DNA of 64,000 nt from Siphlonurus alternatus (GCA_949825025.1 OX463779.1:24720816-24784815), one strand, 5' to 3'. Positions 14,640 to 29,754 are shown, counted from the stretch's first letter. The notes: generated by a model not told the origin, from the sequence alone. A program made the numbers and translations.

Positions 14640-16959
14640 CACATTACTTGTATAAAAGGTTGAAAAAAAATATGTATTTGACATTTTTGTAGATGTGTAA
14701 AATAATTAATATAAAAAAACTGTTAAGTAAATTATAGCAACAATTATACACTTTAAAGTAAAATAAATTGGATTTTTGATTATTTTTTTTATAAATATTG
14801 TTCATTGTTCTCTATGCACCAAAACAGAGCTACAGCCTCCCCTGCAGATGTCGAGCAATGAGCAGCGCCGAATAATGCGGGCGTACAGTACAATTATTTT
14901 GTGTGGTCTGTTTGACGCTCGTTCGCGAACTTGGGGTTAATTGCTAGAAAAGAAGAAAGAGAAACTCGGAAGAGCACAACAAGAGATAAACTAAACGTAC
15001 GGTCTGCTAAATTTACGTTCGTGCTTGGAGAAGCAAAAGGCATTAAATCATATATATTTATTTTTGGAAAAACGGCGAGGCTATAGTCTATAAGACGTTT
15101 TCGTTTCACACTCTTTAGTGCCATAAACTTTAGGCCATTGTAGAAAGCTAATTAGACATAACGTTAATTGGTTTTAAATGGAATTAAGTTTAATTTGTTA
15201 TCAAACTCTTGTTTTAAGTTTTAACCCAAGCTTGAATCTATATTATATGAAAGAGTATTGTTAAACTTTGATGAGCGAGTTTCATCGCACTTGAATGTTT
15301 TAGAGGGTTTAATTACAATGTTTAATTGGACATCAAATTTGTAAAAAAAAAAAAAAAAAAACGAAGTCCTGAAGTGTTTTATTTTCAAATGTATGAATTA
15401 ATTGTAATTAATTTAGTATTCACAGCAATTAACTTGCATCAACGTCCCCCTAACACGTTTGAGTAATGATTGATAGTTTGTTAGTAAAATTGTGTTTTAT
15501 TTACTGGAAGCATTATGCATTATGCGATTTGATCGAATAATTATTACTTAAAATGAATTCATCAAAATAAACTAAACTATAATAAAATAATAAAAGTTTC
15601 TTTGTTTCTCTTCAAATTTCAAAATACTCACTAGTATTCACTACTAGTGAGTAGTACTCACTAGAAACTAGCATGCATGTTTTCTATTTACAAGTATTTT
15701 AATTTTATTATAATTTCTAAAAATACTGAAGTGTAATATTGGAATTAATAATGACTGTGTTGTTAATATTTCGAGTTGTATTATTATTATCAGTGCCTAT
15801 AAATAAACTTTGTAAAGAGCATGCATTTTTCAGATTAATCGTATAGAATAACTGAGCAAATAATATATTATATATATATATATATATATTAGTTTGATAC
15901 ACCGAGGTGCTGATCCTCAGGGTCGGTTCTGTCTCTTGGTTTGGTACCCTGTGGTGCCAGGTTCGTTGCCCTCACGGCGTTTGCAGTAGCTGCAGGCCGG
16001 CGCATGCAGCTAGCGATGCGGTTCCCACGGCTCCCGCGACGTAACTCGATCTCCGCCCGACTCATGTCGCTGAGTCGCTCTAACCTGCACAATGTGTCGC
16101 GTCACCATTGACATAGAAATATCGGCGTCAGCTGAGAGGGTGGCACTTTGAAGGAAAAAAATTACATCGAAGTGGATATTGTTGTCAACTGCATGGCCTT
16201 TTATAGTGTTATAAAATATGTGACAACTGAAAAAAAAAAAAAAAAGGTTGATACTATTTTAAACTTGTCAAGCACCGAGTATTCACTTTCAATGGTCTCC
16301 GTGCTGTAAATTATAAATAATATGGAGCTATAAAAAGAGGCGTTTCACATTTATGTATTTTTATATCTCTATATACATTCATGCTATGTAATCATGACAT
16401 TAGTACAATAATATTGTAGTATTGCAACGTGATATATAATATTGTAACATGACTCCGACTCATGTTTTACATTGTATAGTTATGCAGTTGTGACCTGCTC
16501 CAATTGTATCGGTATAGTTTTTTTTTCGAAGCTAATTATTTCTCACCTGTATGTCTCATCAATTAGTGTCTAGTGTGTCTACTATCTGTAGTAAGATCAC
16601 ACACACAGAAATGGACCGATGAACAACATGCATGCATCATGGTCATATCTACAACAACTCCCTCACTTTCACCCTTCTGCAATGTTGAGCTCTCGTTTCA
16701 ATGGTGCTACATTGTAAATAACTATATAACTTGGCTTGTGCAAACTCTCATCAACGGTTTAAAATAAACCGTGTGCATGCATGGATATACAAACTGGGCA
16801 TTTATTTACTTTATGTTCATGAAAAGGATATTATACTCGGTTTTTAACTATAAAAAGATTTATTTACTTTTATAAAAGGTATAGAAATTATTTAACTTGG
16901 CAACATTGCTAATAATAAATAATAATCATAATAAAAAAAAAGTTATAACGAGAATTGGA

Positions 16960-17076
16960 ATGGCTGCGTTTAGCGCTCTGCTGGTATCCAAGGCCAAGAC
17001 GTTGCCGAGCAAGCCGCCACCAAGGTGCGTGCCGCCGGGACACTTGTCGCTCATTTCAGAGTATTTTTTTGTTTGA
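16960..17076 (+). CDS. Possible small ORF, 38 codons, unrecognised
   Basis: An ATG in a G+C-richer patch opens a 38-codon frame that starts MAAFSALLVSK, continues through Lys/Pro-rich TLPSKPPPR and stops at TGA. Codon use is more balanced than in the surrounding chance frames. I recognise no domain and see no clear partner exon. The patch also carries a 39-codon-longer open frame on the other strand, so coding is unproven. It may be part of a decayed repeat or pseudogene. Confidence 0.15.
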   Translation: MAAFSALLVSKAKTLPSKPPPRCVPPGHLSLISEYFFV

Positions 17077-18768
17077 TTGATGTCCCGTTGTGGGTGCAGC
17101 AGTCGTTTTGCACGACTGGATATTAGCCAAGAGCTTTTCTTGCAGGTTTTTCGGCCTTTAAAAACCATTCGCCCGACTGAGGAAACTGTGGAAATCTGTC
17201 AGGATAATTTTTTTTAAGCAGACAGGTGTTTCATCAGTACTTGGAATTGAGACTTTGTTTTTGCCTTTAGAAGGTAAAGGAACATTATTTTCATTGCGTG
17301 AAGAATGGAGATGACCACTTACATCGTAGTGCGTCTTGAAATTTGAGATGAGTTGTGGACTAACCAGATTAATAAGTCATTTAAAATACTATCAGTTTGC
17401 AAAAAAAAAAAAAAAAAAAAATCTCGCAGCCTTGCCAGGTCGTTGGCAGAGCTTCATTAATTTTAATCTGTGTTCGCACCAAAACACTAAAGCAGCAAGT
17501 CGCATACCAATGTTCTTTTCTTTCAAAGCTACGAAGGAAAAAGAAAAAAATAATAAGGAAATGACAATTTTTTTAAGCGTGACTTTTTACTTTTTTGTTA
17601 TCTCTTTAAAAATTTATTTCAGAGTTGTAATTTTCGAGATAAACGTGCATGACGTTAAAAAAAATGTGTTTTTTTAAGTCACAAGGTATGAATTTTGAAT
17701 AATTTACGTGCAAAAAAAAAAAGTTTAAATAATAAATTTAGAATTCTCTGAAGTTTCAAAATTTCTGAAAGCTATAATACAATGTATTGGATAACATATA
17801 TAATATATTATATTTTTGTTATTATTACTTACGACTTGTTCGTGATGCGTTCATGCGACGTGATTTAAACAGTAAGACTATACCAGAGAAGCTGCTCGAT
17901 TATCACGGAAGTAAACACGTGTTGTACACACATGCACGTGCACGTCGTCATAGAAAATGTCATACACGCACTTTGTGTGCAAAGAATATTAATCAGCTTC
18001 GCGTACCGTTACCCCATATCTACTATATTAATATAGTAATGTTGACATAAACACCGGAGGATTGTTGTAACAGAGTGAGTGGATCTTGTGATCGTGGGAA
18101 TGACAGATGCCAGCACCCACGTGGTGATCACGGGGTCACGTGGGGTCAGGAAAAACTTCCGCCCAGCTGAATCTCGTCTACTGCAAGGGTCTAATTGACT
18201 TCAGTGGTGGAGCACTAAACAAAACAACTCGTTCCTAGCATACTGATGTACACCATAAAAACAGTGACCATTTGGGACACCCACTAATGTTATAACACAT
18301 TATAAGGACCAACATTTCATCATCTTCAGTTATAATAAATTAGACAGTAAGGTACTGTATTATAATGGTCAAGTTTTGTTCCAAAAAGTTAATTCAAACG
18401 TAAGGTCAACACAAAACTAAAATAATAATAATTTTTGTGTGTGTCTTTTCTGCATTTCCCTAAAATTAGTCAAAGCTATGTTTCTTATTTGATTTATTAA
18501 AAACTTTACTCAAATGAAGTTAATTGCATCATAGGCAACTCTGCTAATTTGGGGTTTAAACGTCACAACTTGCTAATTTTTAACTTTGAATGAGTTGGCT
18601 TATTCATAAATTTAATGATTCTGAAATAAAATAATGCGTGCACCGGTAAAACTATATAGATATGTAGTATATAATATGGTAACAATTTTATGAAGTGTTA
18701 GATTAATATATAATATCATAATTCATGATATTCGATGTTGTCCTTTTGATGATTTAAATTAACTTATG

Positions 18769-19077
18769 TAACTCCCATTGAGCTCTATACAAGGCTAGAG
18801 GGATAATGCCCTATACTTCTCAATGTTGAACTGTGCGCACGGTCCGGCGGGAGGAAGTGGGTGGGAGATTGCGCTTTCGTCACACATTCCAACGTATTCT
18901 CCTCAGAATTGCCAACTGCAGTGTAACTTTTAATATTTATTTTAAAAGGAAACTTTCTTAGGTTGGTCAACCAGGCATTCGATAGCACCGACCACCACCC
19001 ACTTTCCTCCCAGACGCCGTGCGCGCCTAAAACAGCTGATTAGCCCTCTAGCCTTGTATAGAGCTCAATGGTAACTC
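18769..19077. mobile_element. ~300-bp MITE-like inverted-repeat element with 6-bp target duplication
   Basis: The element runs from 18775 to 19071. Its ends match over about 30 bp: CCATTGAGCTCTATACAAGG at the left is the exact reverse complement of the right end, and the match continues through CTAGAGGG. Further in, the arms pair again imperfectly: GTGCGCACGG...GGAGGAAGTGGGTGG on the left against the complement of CACCCACTTTCCTCC...GCCGTGCGCGC on the right. TAACTC flanks it on both sides (18769-18774 and 19072-19077), a perfect 6-bp target-site duplication. No transposase is encoded, so it is a non-autonomous DNA transposon. The superfamily is not clear. Confidence 0.85.
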
Positions 19078-22000
19078 CATTACACATAAATCTTTAAAAC
19101 TCCCTTGATTAACATTTAATATATATTTTTAAAATTATTATTTATTTAACAACATGCAGTTACAGAACATGCAGAACATGCAGTTACAGAACCAAGAACC
19201 ATTCATTATGAATCAGCAATTAGTCATTACATATCAATATCACTAATTAAAAAATAATCTAAGTAAAGACAAAGTTAGAAACTTATTTAATGCTGATATT
19301 TCACCAAATTATCAAAAAACGTAAACTAAAACATAATTTTAAAATATCAACACCATCAAAAGTAAAATATTTTCGTGACCGTAATTAATTTTCAAGAGCA
19401 TCGCATGTATAAAAGAAAGAAAACATCAGAAATAAGTGGTTAGTTATAACGATGCAGTGTGGTCTAATGAGTGGAGTAAAGTAAAGCTGTGAAGCTCGCT
19501 CGCGTGAGTAAGACGAATAATAATATACTCTTCATATCACTGTTGCCTACATGCCTCCACTTCCGTTTCAATATGGCGGCGGCAAGCTGTTGTGTGATAA
19601 ACTGATACTGTCATTGCGTCTTAGCTGCGAGGAGATAGTCCCATGCAGTTCCGGTGTGCTTCTTGCTACATTTTACATCACTGACTCACTTTCTGTCACT
19701 AAAAACGCCTTCTATACAAGAGAAAAAAATATGATCACCTTTCAACTCCAAAGAGTGGCTCTTCCATTCCAGTAAACAATAGAAAATTCATATTATAAAC
19801 TTTCACTTGTTTTCTAACTATAATAATTATATTTAATGTCTTGATCTGAACCATTTTGTGTACAAATTGTCATTAATTTATTCTCAAGTAGTTATATATA
19901 TATATATGTAAACTTAAAAATTTAATAGGATGCGAATTATTATATTAATATTTTAACTTTCAAAATTCTCAGGTTATTAATTTCAATTATTCTTATTATA
20001 AAAAAAAAAATCACAATATATTTTTGCAATGCATGCTTGCATAATTTGAATGTTAATTATTGTTCTTACTTTATTTCATGCATTTCATGTAATATATGAT
20101 GATGGTTTAATATTTTTTTTAAAGAGAAAACGCTATAAACATAAAGTGGTTTTAATATTAACTTACCTGTGTTACCATATTTATCCACCTATATGAAAAG
20201 TTAAAGTGCTTTAAATAATAATCATATATTTCCTATTATGGCGCCTTTGTGTGTAATTACGATTATGAAACTCGTACTTAAAAAGCCTTGCTAAATATTT
20301 AATAATATATCCTGTATACCATACAGCTTATACGGAATTAAAAGTTTTTGATCTTCAACTATAATAATTATAAATACGTAATGGGTGTTGTCGCCTACGC
20401 ATGTTGGGTTTAATGCCTGAAAGATTGAAAGCTACAAACTTACAAAGGCGTCTTCTATTATACTGTGCTAATTTGGTGGATGAGAATGAAATTACATTGT
20501 TTGTAGAGATTGATGAAACACGTAATTAATCACTAGTGTATTCTTTTCGTTTGATGGCACCCACAATATCATCAGTGAAAACATTTTGAGCAAATGATTG
20601 TGATATAATTAAGTAACTGTATTAAAAATAGTGTATATATAATTTATTGACAAACAGGTGTGTGGTCAGTGTGGTTTTAAGTTGACCAGTTAATTGTTAA
20701 TTTGTAATTGTTGCGTGTTTTTTTTCTTGTTATTTAAGAGTGTAATTGGCGTGAATTTAAAGAGTTCATATATTTTATGCAGTAAGAAATAATCAGAATG
20801 AAATTTCTTTATTATAGAGATGTACTGTTTGCAAGGCGGCATGGCTAAGATGAGGCAAGAGAAATAGTAAGGATCTATATAATAATGTCATATATAACCA
20901 AAAAGGTATGCCCTTCTCTCTATGGGACTTGTGTTTGCTGCTCAGGGGTTTCACCTTTTTGAATTTGATAGTAAATAAATTTACATTGTTATTATAGCCA
21001 TGAACTATATATAAGTCCTCGCTATTATATACATGAAGTCATCGTAATGTATAATTCAACCATCATGATATTTGTTCCCAAATCGTTGGATTTGCATGCA
21101 TTTAGGATGCCAGCCAGCTCACCAGCATGCGCTATCAGTTTTGGAAGCTCGATCGCGGCGACGGCGAAAGATATCTCATTGGAATGCTCGGGAGGATGAC
21201 AGCTGAGTGCGAAATTCTAATTGCCGCGCTTCCGCGCTGTCTGCGTGGGAGGCTCTTCAAGTGAAATTGCTCCAGCAGCAGCAGCCACCGCCAGACTTGA
21301 GGCAAAGGTCAAGGGCTGCGGGGTGTGCTGCAGTGTCGTGAGCATTCCTCCACACGGGATCAACGTTTACAATGCACTCATCACAGTAATTAAAATTATG
21401 TGTGAAAATAAACTGTTAAAATTTCGCAAGAAATTAAACACATTAATTAATTAACACAAAATCATTTCCCCGATGATGTTATTAATTCCTCAGTCCATGC
21501 ATAATTCTATTTAAGCATCACCTTTTTTAAATATCTTATATGATTTTTTAATCGGAGCAATGTACAATTAAGGAACTATCATGATGGAGAGAGCTTTTTG
21601 GATTAATTCAATTTTTTTGAAATTATTATAATACATTACAAACACACAATTTTTTTTCGTATGAAATTGTATGTATGAAAAGACTGAAAATAGACTTCAA
21701 TTGTTTAAATTATTTTAAAAATGTTTAATTATTTATATACAGGCTAGTCTCTTATAGTTCTCCGTTCTCCACTTGCTTGTGGCGCTGCTTGACATTCAAG
21801 TCACAGACGCGAGGGACACACCTGCAGCAGCAAAAGATCTCGTTATAATTCCTTCCTCCTTTCGAGCATTAAGCTAAACTGAAATTTATGTGACGACAAA
21901 ACATAATGCGAATGAAATTAATTAAAATTTCTATAAATTTATTATACCAACTTCTACTAATCATAATACAATTTTGAATTGTTTATTTACTACTTATAGG

Positions 22001-22104
22001 CATGAGTTATTAAAATTATTGATTTTATTACTGCTTGATTGACGCACGTTCTGTTTGTTATTTTGTTATTAGTTTAATTGACAATGTTGATCGATACATT
22101 GTAC

Positions 22105-22112
22105 AGAGAGAA

Positions 22113-22149
<37 letters not shown>
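22105..22149. repeat. (GA)n microsatellite
   Basis: AG dinucleotide repeat of about 45 bp with a few early interruptions. Confidence 0.95.
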
Positions 22150-22152
<3 letters not shown>

Positions 22153-24774
22153 TGATGTTTAAGTGGAAAAAAATGGCATAGGACTCGACTCATATATTAT
22201 AGGAGATTGAAAGGCGGCGCAACAGATCGAGTATAGAAAGGTGAGCGAAGAAGGATACTCAAGAGAAATTCAAACAGCAATAGAAAAGGCGTATCTTGTG
22301 CCGCTTGACAGGTCTGCAGTCTGCCACGCCCGACACTTGAATGTCACCTGGTCAGTGATGTGCCCCGCCCGCTGCGACCGTGACCTCCCGCGTGTCAAAT
22401 GTCAATCGAGCGAAGGCATGCACTCAGGGGGAATCACCGCAGCAAGCTTCGACGAACTTTATTTTCAATTGAAAATATAATTGCTTCTTGACTTGAAAAA
22501 AAAAGAAAAAATCCTTTTGGGACTGCATTATTGCGGCATGATTTTTTTCAATATCGATATAGACATGCACGAATAATTTCATTTTCCCTTATCATAAATT
22601 AAATGTATGCCTTTTATTCCAATTAAAATTTTTCATTACGTTGCCTCTCATTATTATTTCAATTTATTCAAAGTTTGTTTAATTTTCAAATGATAAATTT
22701 TAAAGCACAGTTTGAATAAGTCTATATAGCTATAACTTTTTGATAATGACTTCGTACGTATTTTAATAGTGCTGTAATTACATTATATAATTAATATTTT
22801 ATATGAATATCCTGGTAAATACAATGAAGTATAATAATAATGTTATTAAATACCCCACTGTTTTCGTATTACTCTTTCAACGTTTTTAACGTTCCGTGAA
22901 ATGTTTCTGTTTTAATAATATTAAATCCAATTTTAATTACTTAATTTTCCTCGCAATAAGAATTCACTGTAACTACAATAATAAAAGACGAAGACCCGAA
23001 TCACAATGTACATTTAAGCCTTGTTAATTACTTCGCACCCGAGGCTGCTGGGTTGCCAATCATTCGGGGGGTTAAATTGTCCCTGCTGCGTCAGACGATG
23101 CTTGAATGTTTGATTAGGAAAGCTGAATTTAAATTACCAGCAATCAATATCAATCAATGCGTATAACTCACAGGCGGAAAAGTATATTATTATTCTCTGA
23201 TGAAGCATCAAATTTGCTATCGTTAAAATGATGTGATTTTCATAGAAACAAGACCACTTAATCTTGATATTTTGCGTGCTTTATACCTTAATTTCCATGA
23301 AACCACATCATGACAGAATTTTCATTAGTGATTGGTAAATTATATACGGTTATAGGGTGTAATAGCAAAATGTAATAAATTTATATACGGTGCAGAAACT
23401 TCGATGGTTTTCCATGTATTAATACAGTTAATTATCTACTAAGTCAACATTGATTATACTTGCTGATAACCATGTTTATATTAGGGTGTGGTGTCAAAGA
23501 GGTTAAGACATCGACACATTTACATATATAGCATCATATTTATATTGTTGATATGTTATACATTTTGCTTTATGTTTATGAATAAAAAACAGGTTAAAGC
23601 CATTGTTGATCCTGTAAGAATCGAATTGTATATAAATGTATAAATAAACTAAATGTTTTAAAATAACAGAATGGCTGGCATGCAAACAATGATAACAAGC
23701 ATGCAGGATATCGTTAATAGCTATAGTGAAGTGGTGTTAATTAAGCCATCAAATCTGAGTCATATACATTGCACTTTTATTAAATTTTGATATATATGTG
23801 CATGATGTAAAAATAATGGGCGTGGTATGTTGTGATTGTAACTTTATTCTTACCTTTCGTTTGTTACATTTACAGGTAAAAAGATATTGTAAAGTAATTG
23901 GGTCAAGAAAAATAGTCTGCTCAACACAAATATTGTGTGCTTATATGAGGTAAACAAGGAGGCTGATGGGATAAAAAAAAAAAGTATAAGTTTGCTACGC
24001 ATGGGGCATGGGGCGATGGCGGGTGGCGGTGAAATGTCAAGAGAGAGGTCCCGTTACTCAAGGTCTTCTTGCTCTTTTAGCTTGACATATTGCCGTGTTG
24101 TTTGACACGCCCCTAGCGGACACCACCAGAAACACACGTCATCGCATTGTTGTCTTACCTGTGCATTATAAATATACGACACTGGCTTTATTCTCTTATC
24201 AAGACTATAATCTGTTGATCACCAGCATGTCTTAAAACCCTGTCATTTTGTTTATAGACATATTAGCATAAAATAAAAAGTTTTATTACTTTTTTCATGC
24301 AGTATAAACAATTTGGGCGTATATTTTAATGTTCTGTTAAGAGACAGATCAAGTTCTTTTTTTATTATCACGTGTACAACTTTGACGTCATTTCTTTTAG
24401 GAAATCAATTAGTAAGAGCAAGCAAAAATTGTGTCTTTTTTTTTGGTCCTATAGAAAGAGCGCGTTGATGCTGCCCAATCTATAATCTTCTTTAACGCAC
24501 AGGTCAGCGCTTTTTACATGACAGTAATAAGTGTCGTTAAATTTATATTCGATGTCGAGTAAAAAATACTCTGCATTAAACATCTGCCTTGTTACTTTTA
24601 TTCGATTCAATTGTTTTATAATATTCGAATGTTAAGTGGAGTGTAGCGATCTACTTTGCATTCACCTTCATATTATTATAAATATATTTTTTTATATTAC
24701 TGTTATACTCTTGAGGACATGCTGATCATTATATTCTTGGAACTATCTTATGTTCTGCATATTATTATATGTCC

Positions 24775-25197
24775 CTAGATACAGACAGGAAAAAAGACGG
24801 CAGCTGCGAATGCTTTCGTAATGTTTTTTTTCAACGGACGTAAAAAGTTTTTTACTGCTCTGCTTTTGCGAGCTTCATCGTACGTTTTGTACGCGAGTTT
24901 AACTGTCGCGAAGTAGACATAATAACGCGTCCCTCCGAGTCGTCTGCTGGCCCGTGATGATTCCTCTAGGTCACGTGACACTAGAACGTAAGGTCCAACA
25001 CTGAAGGCACCTGTATCTCGTTCACCTGCTTGCGCAGAATTTTTCAGTGATCTCATAATCTCTATATGATGTGACGTCATGATTCTAGACCGCGCGTAAG
25101 CGGATCGAAATCTATGTATACGTCTATATAGGGAATTCGTCGGCATCGACGGAAAATCTGAAAATAATAAGAACATCAGTATCGGATTTACTTTCAA
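24775..25197 (-). CDS. 140-codon open frame, unrecognised; possible exon
   Basis: On the minus strand an open frame of 140 codons ends at TAG. It is notable for its length in A+T-rich DNA and for a mixed composition (Arg, Ser, Lys, Ala) rather than Phe/Ile/Tyr. A good acceptor, TTATTATTTTCAG, lies on the same strand just before codons for DFPSMP, so the coding part could be a terminal exon starting there. Its C-terminal part is basic and includes KSRAVKNFLRPLKK. The region is locally about 42% G+C and contains a CRE octamer, so chance openness is plausible. I recognise no family. Confidence 0.2.
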   Translation of the reverse strand: MKVNPILMFLLFSDFPSMPTNSLYRRIHRFRSAYARSRIMTSHHIEIMRSLKNSAQAGERDTGAFSVGPYVLVSRDLEESSRASRRLGGTRYYVYFATVKLAYKTYDEARKSRAVKNFLRPLKKNITKAFAAAVFFPVCI

Positions 25198-28100
25198 GTG
25201 CTTGTTTCTCGAATGTATGATTTTTATTTCCTAAATACAATGATGTGAATGATCAATGATGAGATGATTATTGGTTTGTCTTAAGAAAATATAATTACAT
25301 TGATTCAGTTCGTCATTACCTTAATCGAATATAAATTGCGAGAAATTTCGTTGTAAATGAACGATGACTGTGATAAATGCCAATAAATTCTACGTGATAT
25401 TGTTAACAATTAGCGAGTCAATGAAAAACATAATTATGATGAGAAAAAAGAGAAAACGAAAATATTTCGCTTAATAGTTAATGATTTCAAATTCCATGAT
25501 GTATAAAGTACATCACAATGACAAGTTATACATGAAATTACATGATATTTTTTTATTTAAGCCTCTATAACCTCATGAAGATGATTGATTATATTTCCCA
25601 TACCATGCCATCACGTGTGGTCAATCATCATTACCACGATCATAAATAGAGACCATATACTATAAAATCGCTATGAAATGTCATTATAATATCTATATAG
25701 AAACTGGGTCCTATAGCGCCAGCCAGGGCAGGCTGTAAGCCAAGATCTAAAAATACTTGGTGGTGCTTAGAGAGAGCGAGAGGTGGTATACCAACTCCAC
25801 GTCACACGATGGGAAAAAGCATCGAGTTTTCTCTCAGACACTGCACAATGTTTATTTTTTCATCATCTCCATGGCGTCATTTTTGGCAACCTCTTCGGGA
25901 AATTCACTGTTAGTTTTATGCCACAATAATCTCATAATCAAAATATTGTTTTTTTTTTAATATCAGTGTTATTCTTAATCTTTATATCAAGGTATTATAT
26001 TGTTATTTATTTACAAACGATGCAGTTAAACATGATTATAAAATGTATACCGGTACAGTACTATTGATTTCTATAGCTTTTATTGTCACAAAATCTTTAG
26101 TTATCAATATTAATTTTCCGATTTCACTGCCTTATTGAAGGAGGCTCTATATTATGATATAAACAATGATACAACAATTCCTTCTCTCCTGATGTGATTT
26201 TATGAGAATGGAGAAAAACCGATACTAAAGCACCTGAGGCACGTTATACATTTTTATTTAAGGGTTTGGTTGGAGCTAGAGGGATGAAGAATTATTATTG
26301 TGTTCAGAGCTTTATTGCTCGCCCTAGGGATGCCATTAACGCGGCTCAGCGGTGCTCGGAGCAAGCAGGGCATGCAAGCAAGCCACCTCGCCAATCTGGG
26401 CCAAACGAGCAAAAACAAAAGACCCGACGGTCTGCTACCAACTTAAAAAAAAAAGTCCTCAAAATTTAACCCATACTTAGTCTTTATAAACGGTGCATGA
26501 CAAAATTTTATATACAGTTAATATTCTGGTCAAGACTTAAATATATATATAAAAAAAATTTGACGTACTAGATATAATAATAATTATTTTTTAGTACCCA
26601 TGCAGAATTTAAACCAAAATTGCATTACTTTTAATATAAGCAATAAGCTTGTAATTCAAGGGCTACTACTTTCTCTTAATACCCAGTTTTATAAATGTAA
26701 CAATCAATTTACGATTATAATAATAATAAATTTAATGACATAATTATATCCGAGATTAAAGAATGATTTTTATCTTGAAAAGAGCTCTTAGATTTCAAAA
26801 GAATATAATATAGAAGCTTTTAGACGTGAAATTTGAATGAAATGATTATCATTTAGTTGACAATAAGGCACTTTCCATGATGATGACGTCATCATCCCAT
26901 CTGTTGTACGTGAGTGCACACAACAATGTGATCGTATACCAGACCCTTAACAATGGTTTAAGGTCATGGGTCGAGAGAAAGGAATAAAACGATAAGCAAC
27001 CTTTTGGAACGCCTTTATTTGAAGTCAATTTTAGTCATTCGACAATTATTTTTATTATTTTCATTTTGCGGTACAATTTACTTTCTGGGTGGATGATCTT
27101 TTGTTAGAATATTTTATAAACGAGTGATTTCTCTCCCTCCCTCTCGTTCTTCATTTTCCTCAATGACATGCAGCTGTCACGCCAACGTTATCCACGGTCG
27201 CCTAGAGTTCATCACCCCTGATACAGACTTGGCCCACGTCTTCAGGGAATCCCCCCCATGCACATCAGTAAGACGAACGCCACACTGTTACAAAACACAC
27301 TGAACGTAAGATTTGCGAGCTGAAAGGAGAAAAAAAGTAGCAGATCAACTTGTCACGTGTGTGGAAACGTTGGCAGCAAAATATGTGACACTTTGTTTCT
27401 ATAGACTGTAACAAGATTTAAATTAACATAACAATGTGTCTGTCTTAAAGCATGTACATTCAATAAATAAGTTCTCATTGAGATTAATTAAACAAGAATC
27501 ATTTGATTATACTGGTTCTAAATTTGGGACGTTTGGGACCACGAAACCAACTTGTGTGAGTTTTGACGTGTTTCTATATAGTAGACAGCATCAGCAGGCA
27601 GGTAGGGCGGTCGTCTAGCCCAGGAATAGAATGACGTTCTTTCTCTGAGAGACTCCAGACCGCCGCCGTGCCTGCAGACAGAGGACGAGGGGTGGAATTC
27701 CGCGACCCTGGTGCTGAGAGACGGGGTTAGAGGGTGGTGGCATACATGCAGACGTCGGGAAAACAAGCAGCCTCGCGGGGCTAGAAATAACAAGGAGACG
27801 CGGCGGCGACACCACAGGCAGTAAAATGAGAGTTAATGGGTTAAAGGGAGCAACCCTTCCAAGCAAGCATGCACTTTCTTTAGTTTTTAAAGACGTGTGG
27901 CAGTCGTGTGTGATGATGACAATGTTACAAGTGTGAAAATGTTGACTTTTATGTTTTGTACCATGAATTTTTATATAGTTATATATTATGTAATATACAT
28001 AATTTATGTTATTATAATTATAAATAATTATATACATATTATTTATTTTTAAAATTGACTCCGTGGTGAGGTAACAGCATAATTATAATATATTATTATA

Positions 28101-29752
28101 TGCTGTATGAGTCTGCATGCTACATATTAAAAGCACTAAAAAATCTTAATTTAATTTGCGCCATTGCGTAATTGTCAGAAGTAAGAAATACAACAGAATC
28201 TTGATTTAAATACTAATTTATATTTAAATAAATAATATAAAATTCATGTAACAAGAAAAAAATAAATATATCAATGTGGTAAATTAAAAAAGTTAAGATA
28301 CTAGCGCTCCTGCTCAATATTTTTTAATGTTAAATGATATACTTCTTCAAACCTTTCAACGATAAAAGGAAGTTACCATTCATTCATCAACAATAAAATA
28401 TAAGAATTTCTTTTTTTAACTCTTTTTATAATGTATATATAGGAGCTTTTAAGAAACCCAGCTGCATTAATTTTCCTGCAGGATAGCTCGATAATAATTT
28501 TTTTTTCCGTGATATTTTTTCTTCTTTGATGTCTATACATTGGTTACGCCGCGCTAGAGACCCAAGCAAAAAGTGGCTGGCTAGGTGGGCGGAAGTGGGG
28601 GACAAATATACCACATAGACGTGACTGGGGGGGGGGGGGTGCCAACGAGCCAGCAGAAGGGTTCAGGCGATAACTCGGGACCTAACACACATGGGACCAC
28701 CCCGTGCTGCATCTTAGCACCAGAAACATGTGTAATCTATTACCCTTAAAAAGATATAAACCACTCCATATTTATAGAGTATAAATATATTTAAATAACA
28801 AAAAAATTATTATAAAGTACAGTATCTGAATAATCACACCATATTTTATAAAGTTTTACGGGTCTTTTTAATAAAATTGACTTTGAAAAATTAACACCAT
28901 TAAAATATTATATTTCTATAGCTTCATTATAATATAAAATATTTTAACCGCGCACTAATGGATTCATTCATATATATTAAAAGGTTCTTTATTTATCTTT
29001 ATAAAGATTTAATAATAATTTTCGTTTCCGTCAAGTCTTTTTTTCCTGACAGGAATGCAACAGACATAGTTTCCATCATTAATTAAGAGTTTCATGCAGC
29101 GAAAATCCTGCTTGATGATAATGATGATGATCTGACCTTGGTTCCTTCATATATATTGCTGCTGTGATTTTCAATCACGCAAAATATAAAACACTGGGTA
29201 CTTTATATATGACATGATAAAAAAGAGCAGTATATTGCGAGTAAAGTAATCTGTTGCCATGTATTTCTGTTTGCTTTTTCAAGATAGTGCTCACAGTATA
29301 TACTTATCACTATCAGTATTAGAGACTCAATATGAAACTGAATACAGTATATAAATATGAGCCTTGTGATAACTGCCATACGATTTAATTCCCCTAAGAG
29401 TCGTGACTTGAATATACATGAAAATTATTTACGCAAGACTTGACGCTAGCTGCTGAAGTTTGCAGATAAGCTTAAAGCATTGTTTGTGACCAAGCACAAG
29501 AACTGTTAGAGAATTTGGCACTAGCATCAGCGAGGGGGTGGTGGTGCTGCATGGTGTCTGGTATCGATCCACAACTCTTTAGACTTGAAGTAGAGTAGTA
29601 TCTCTCCCCAATCTCTCCTATATACATGGATGTGTTGCTCCGTTCATGCTGAAGATGTGGCCGCCCTCCGTATACCATGACTGACGACTAATTACTCTCC
29701 TCCGCGCTCGATTCCGTCACCGCATTCCATCGTATTTATTAGTAGAGCTCCA

Positions 29753-29754
<2 letters not shown>

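Noticed and set aside
14894..15124. 76-codon minus-strand frame and a basic + frame (RKEERETRKSTTR) that recalled a retrotransposon ORF
   Set aside because: Both are short, the + frame is broken by stops, and no reverse transcriptase or endonuclease motif is present.
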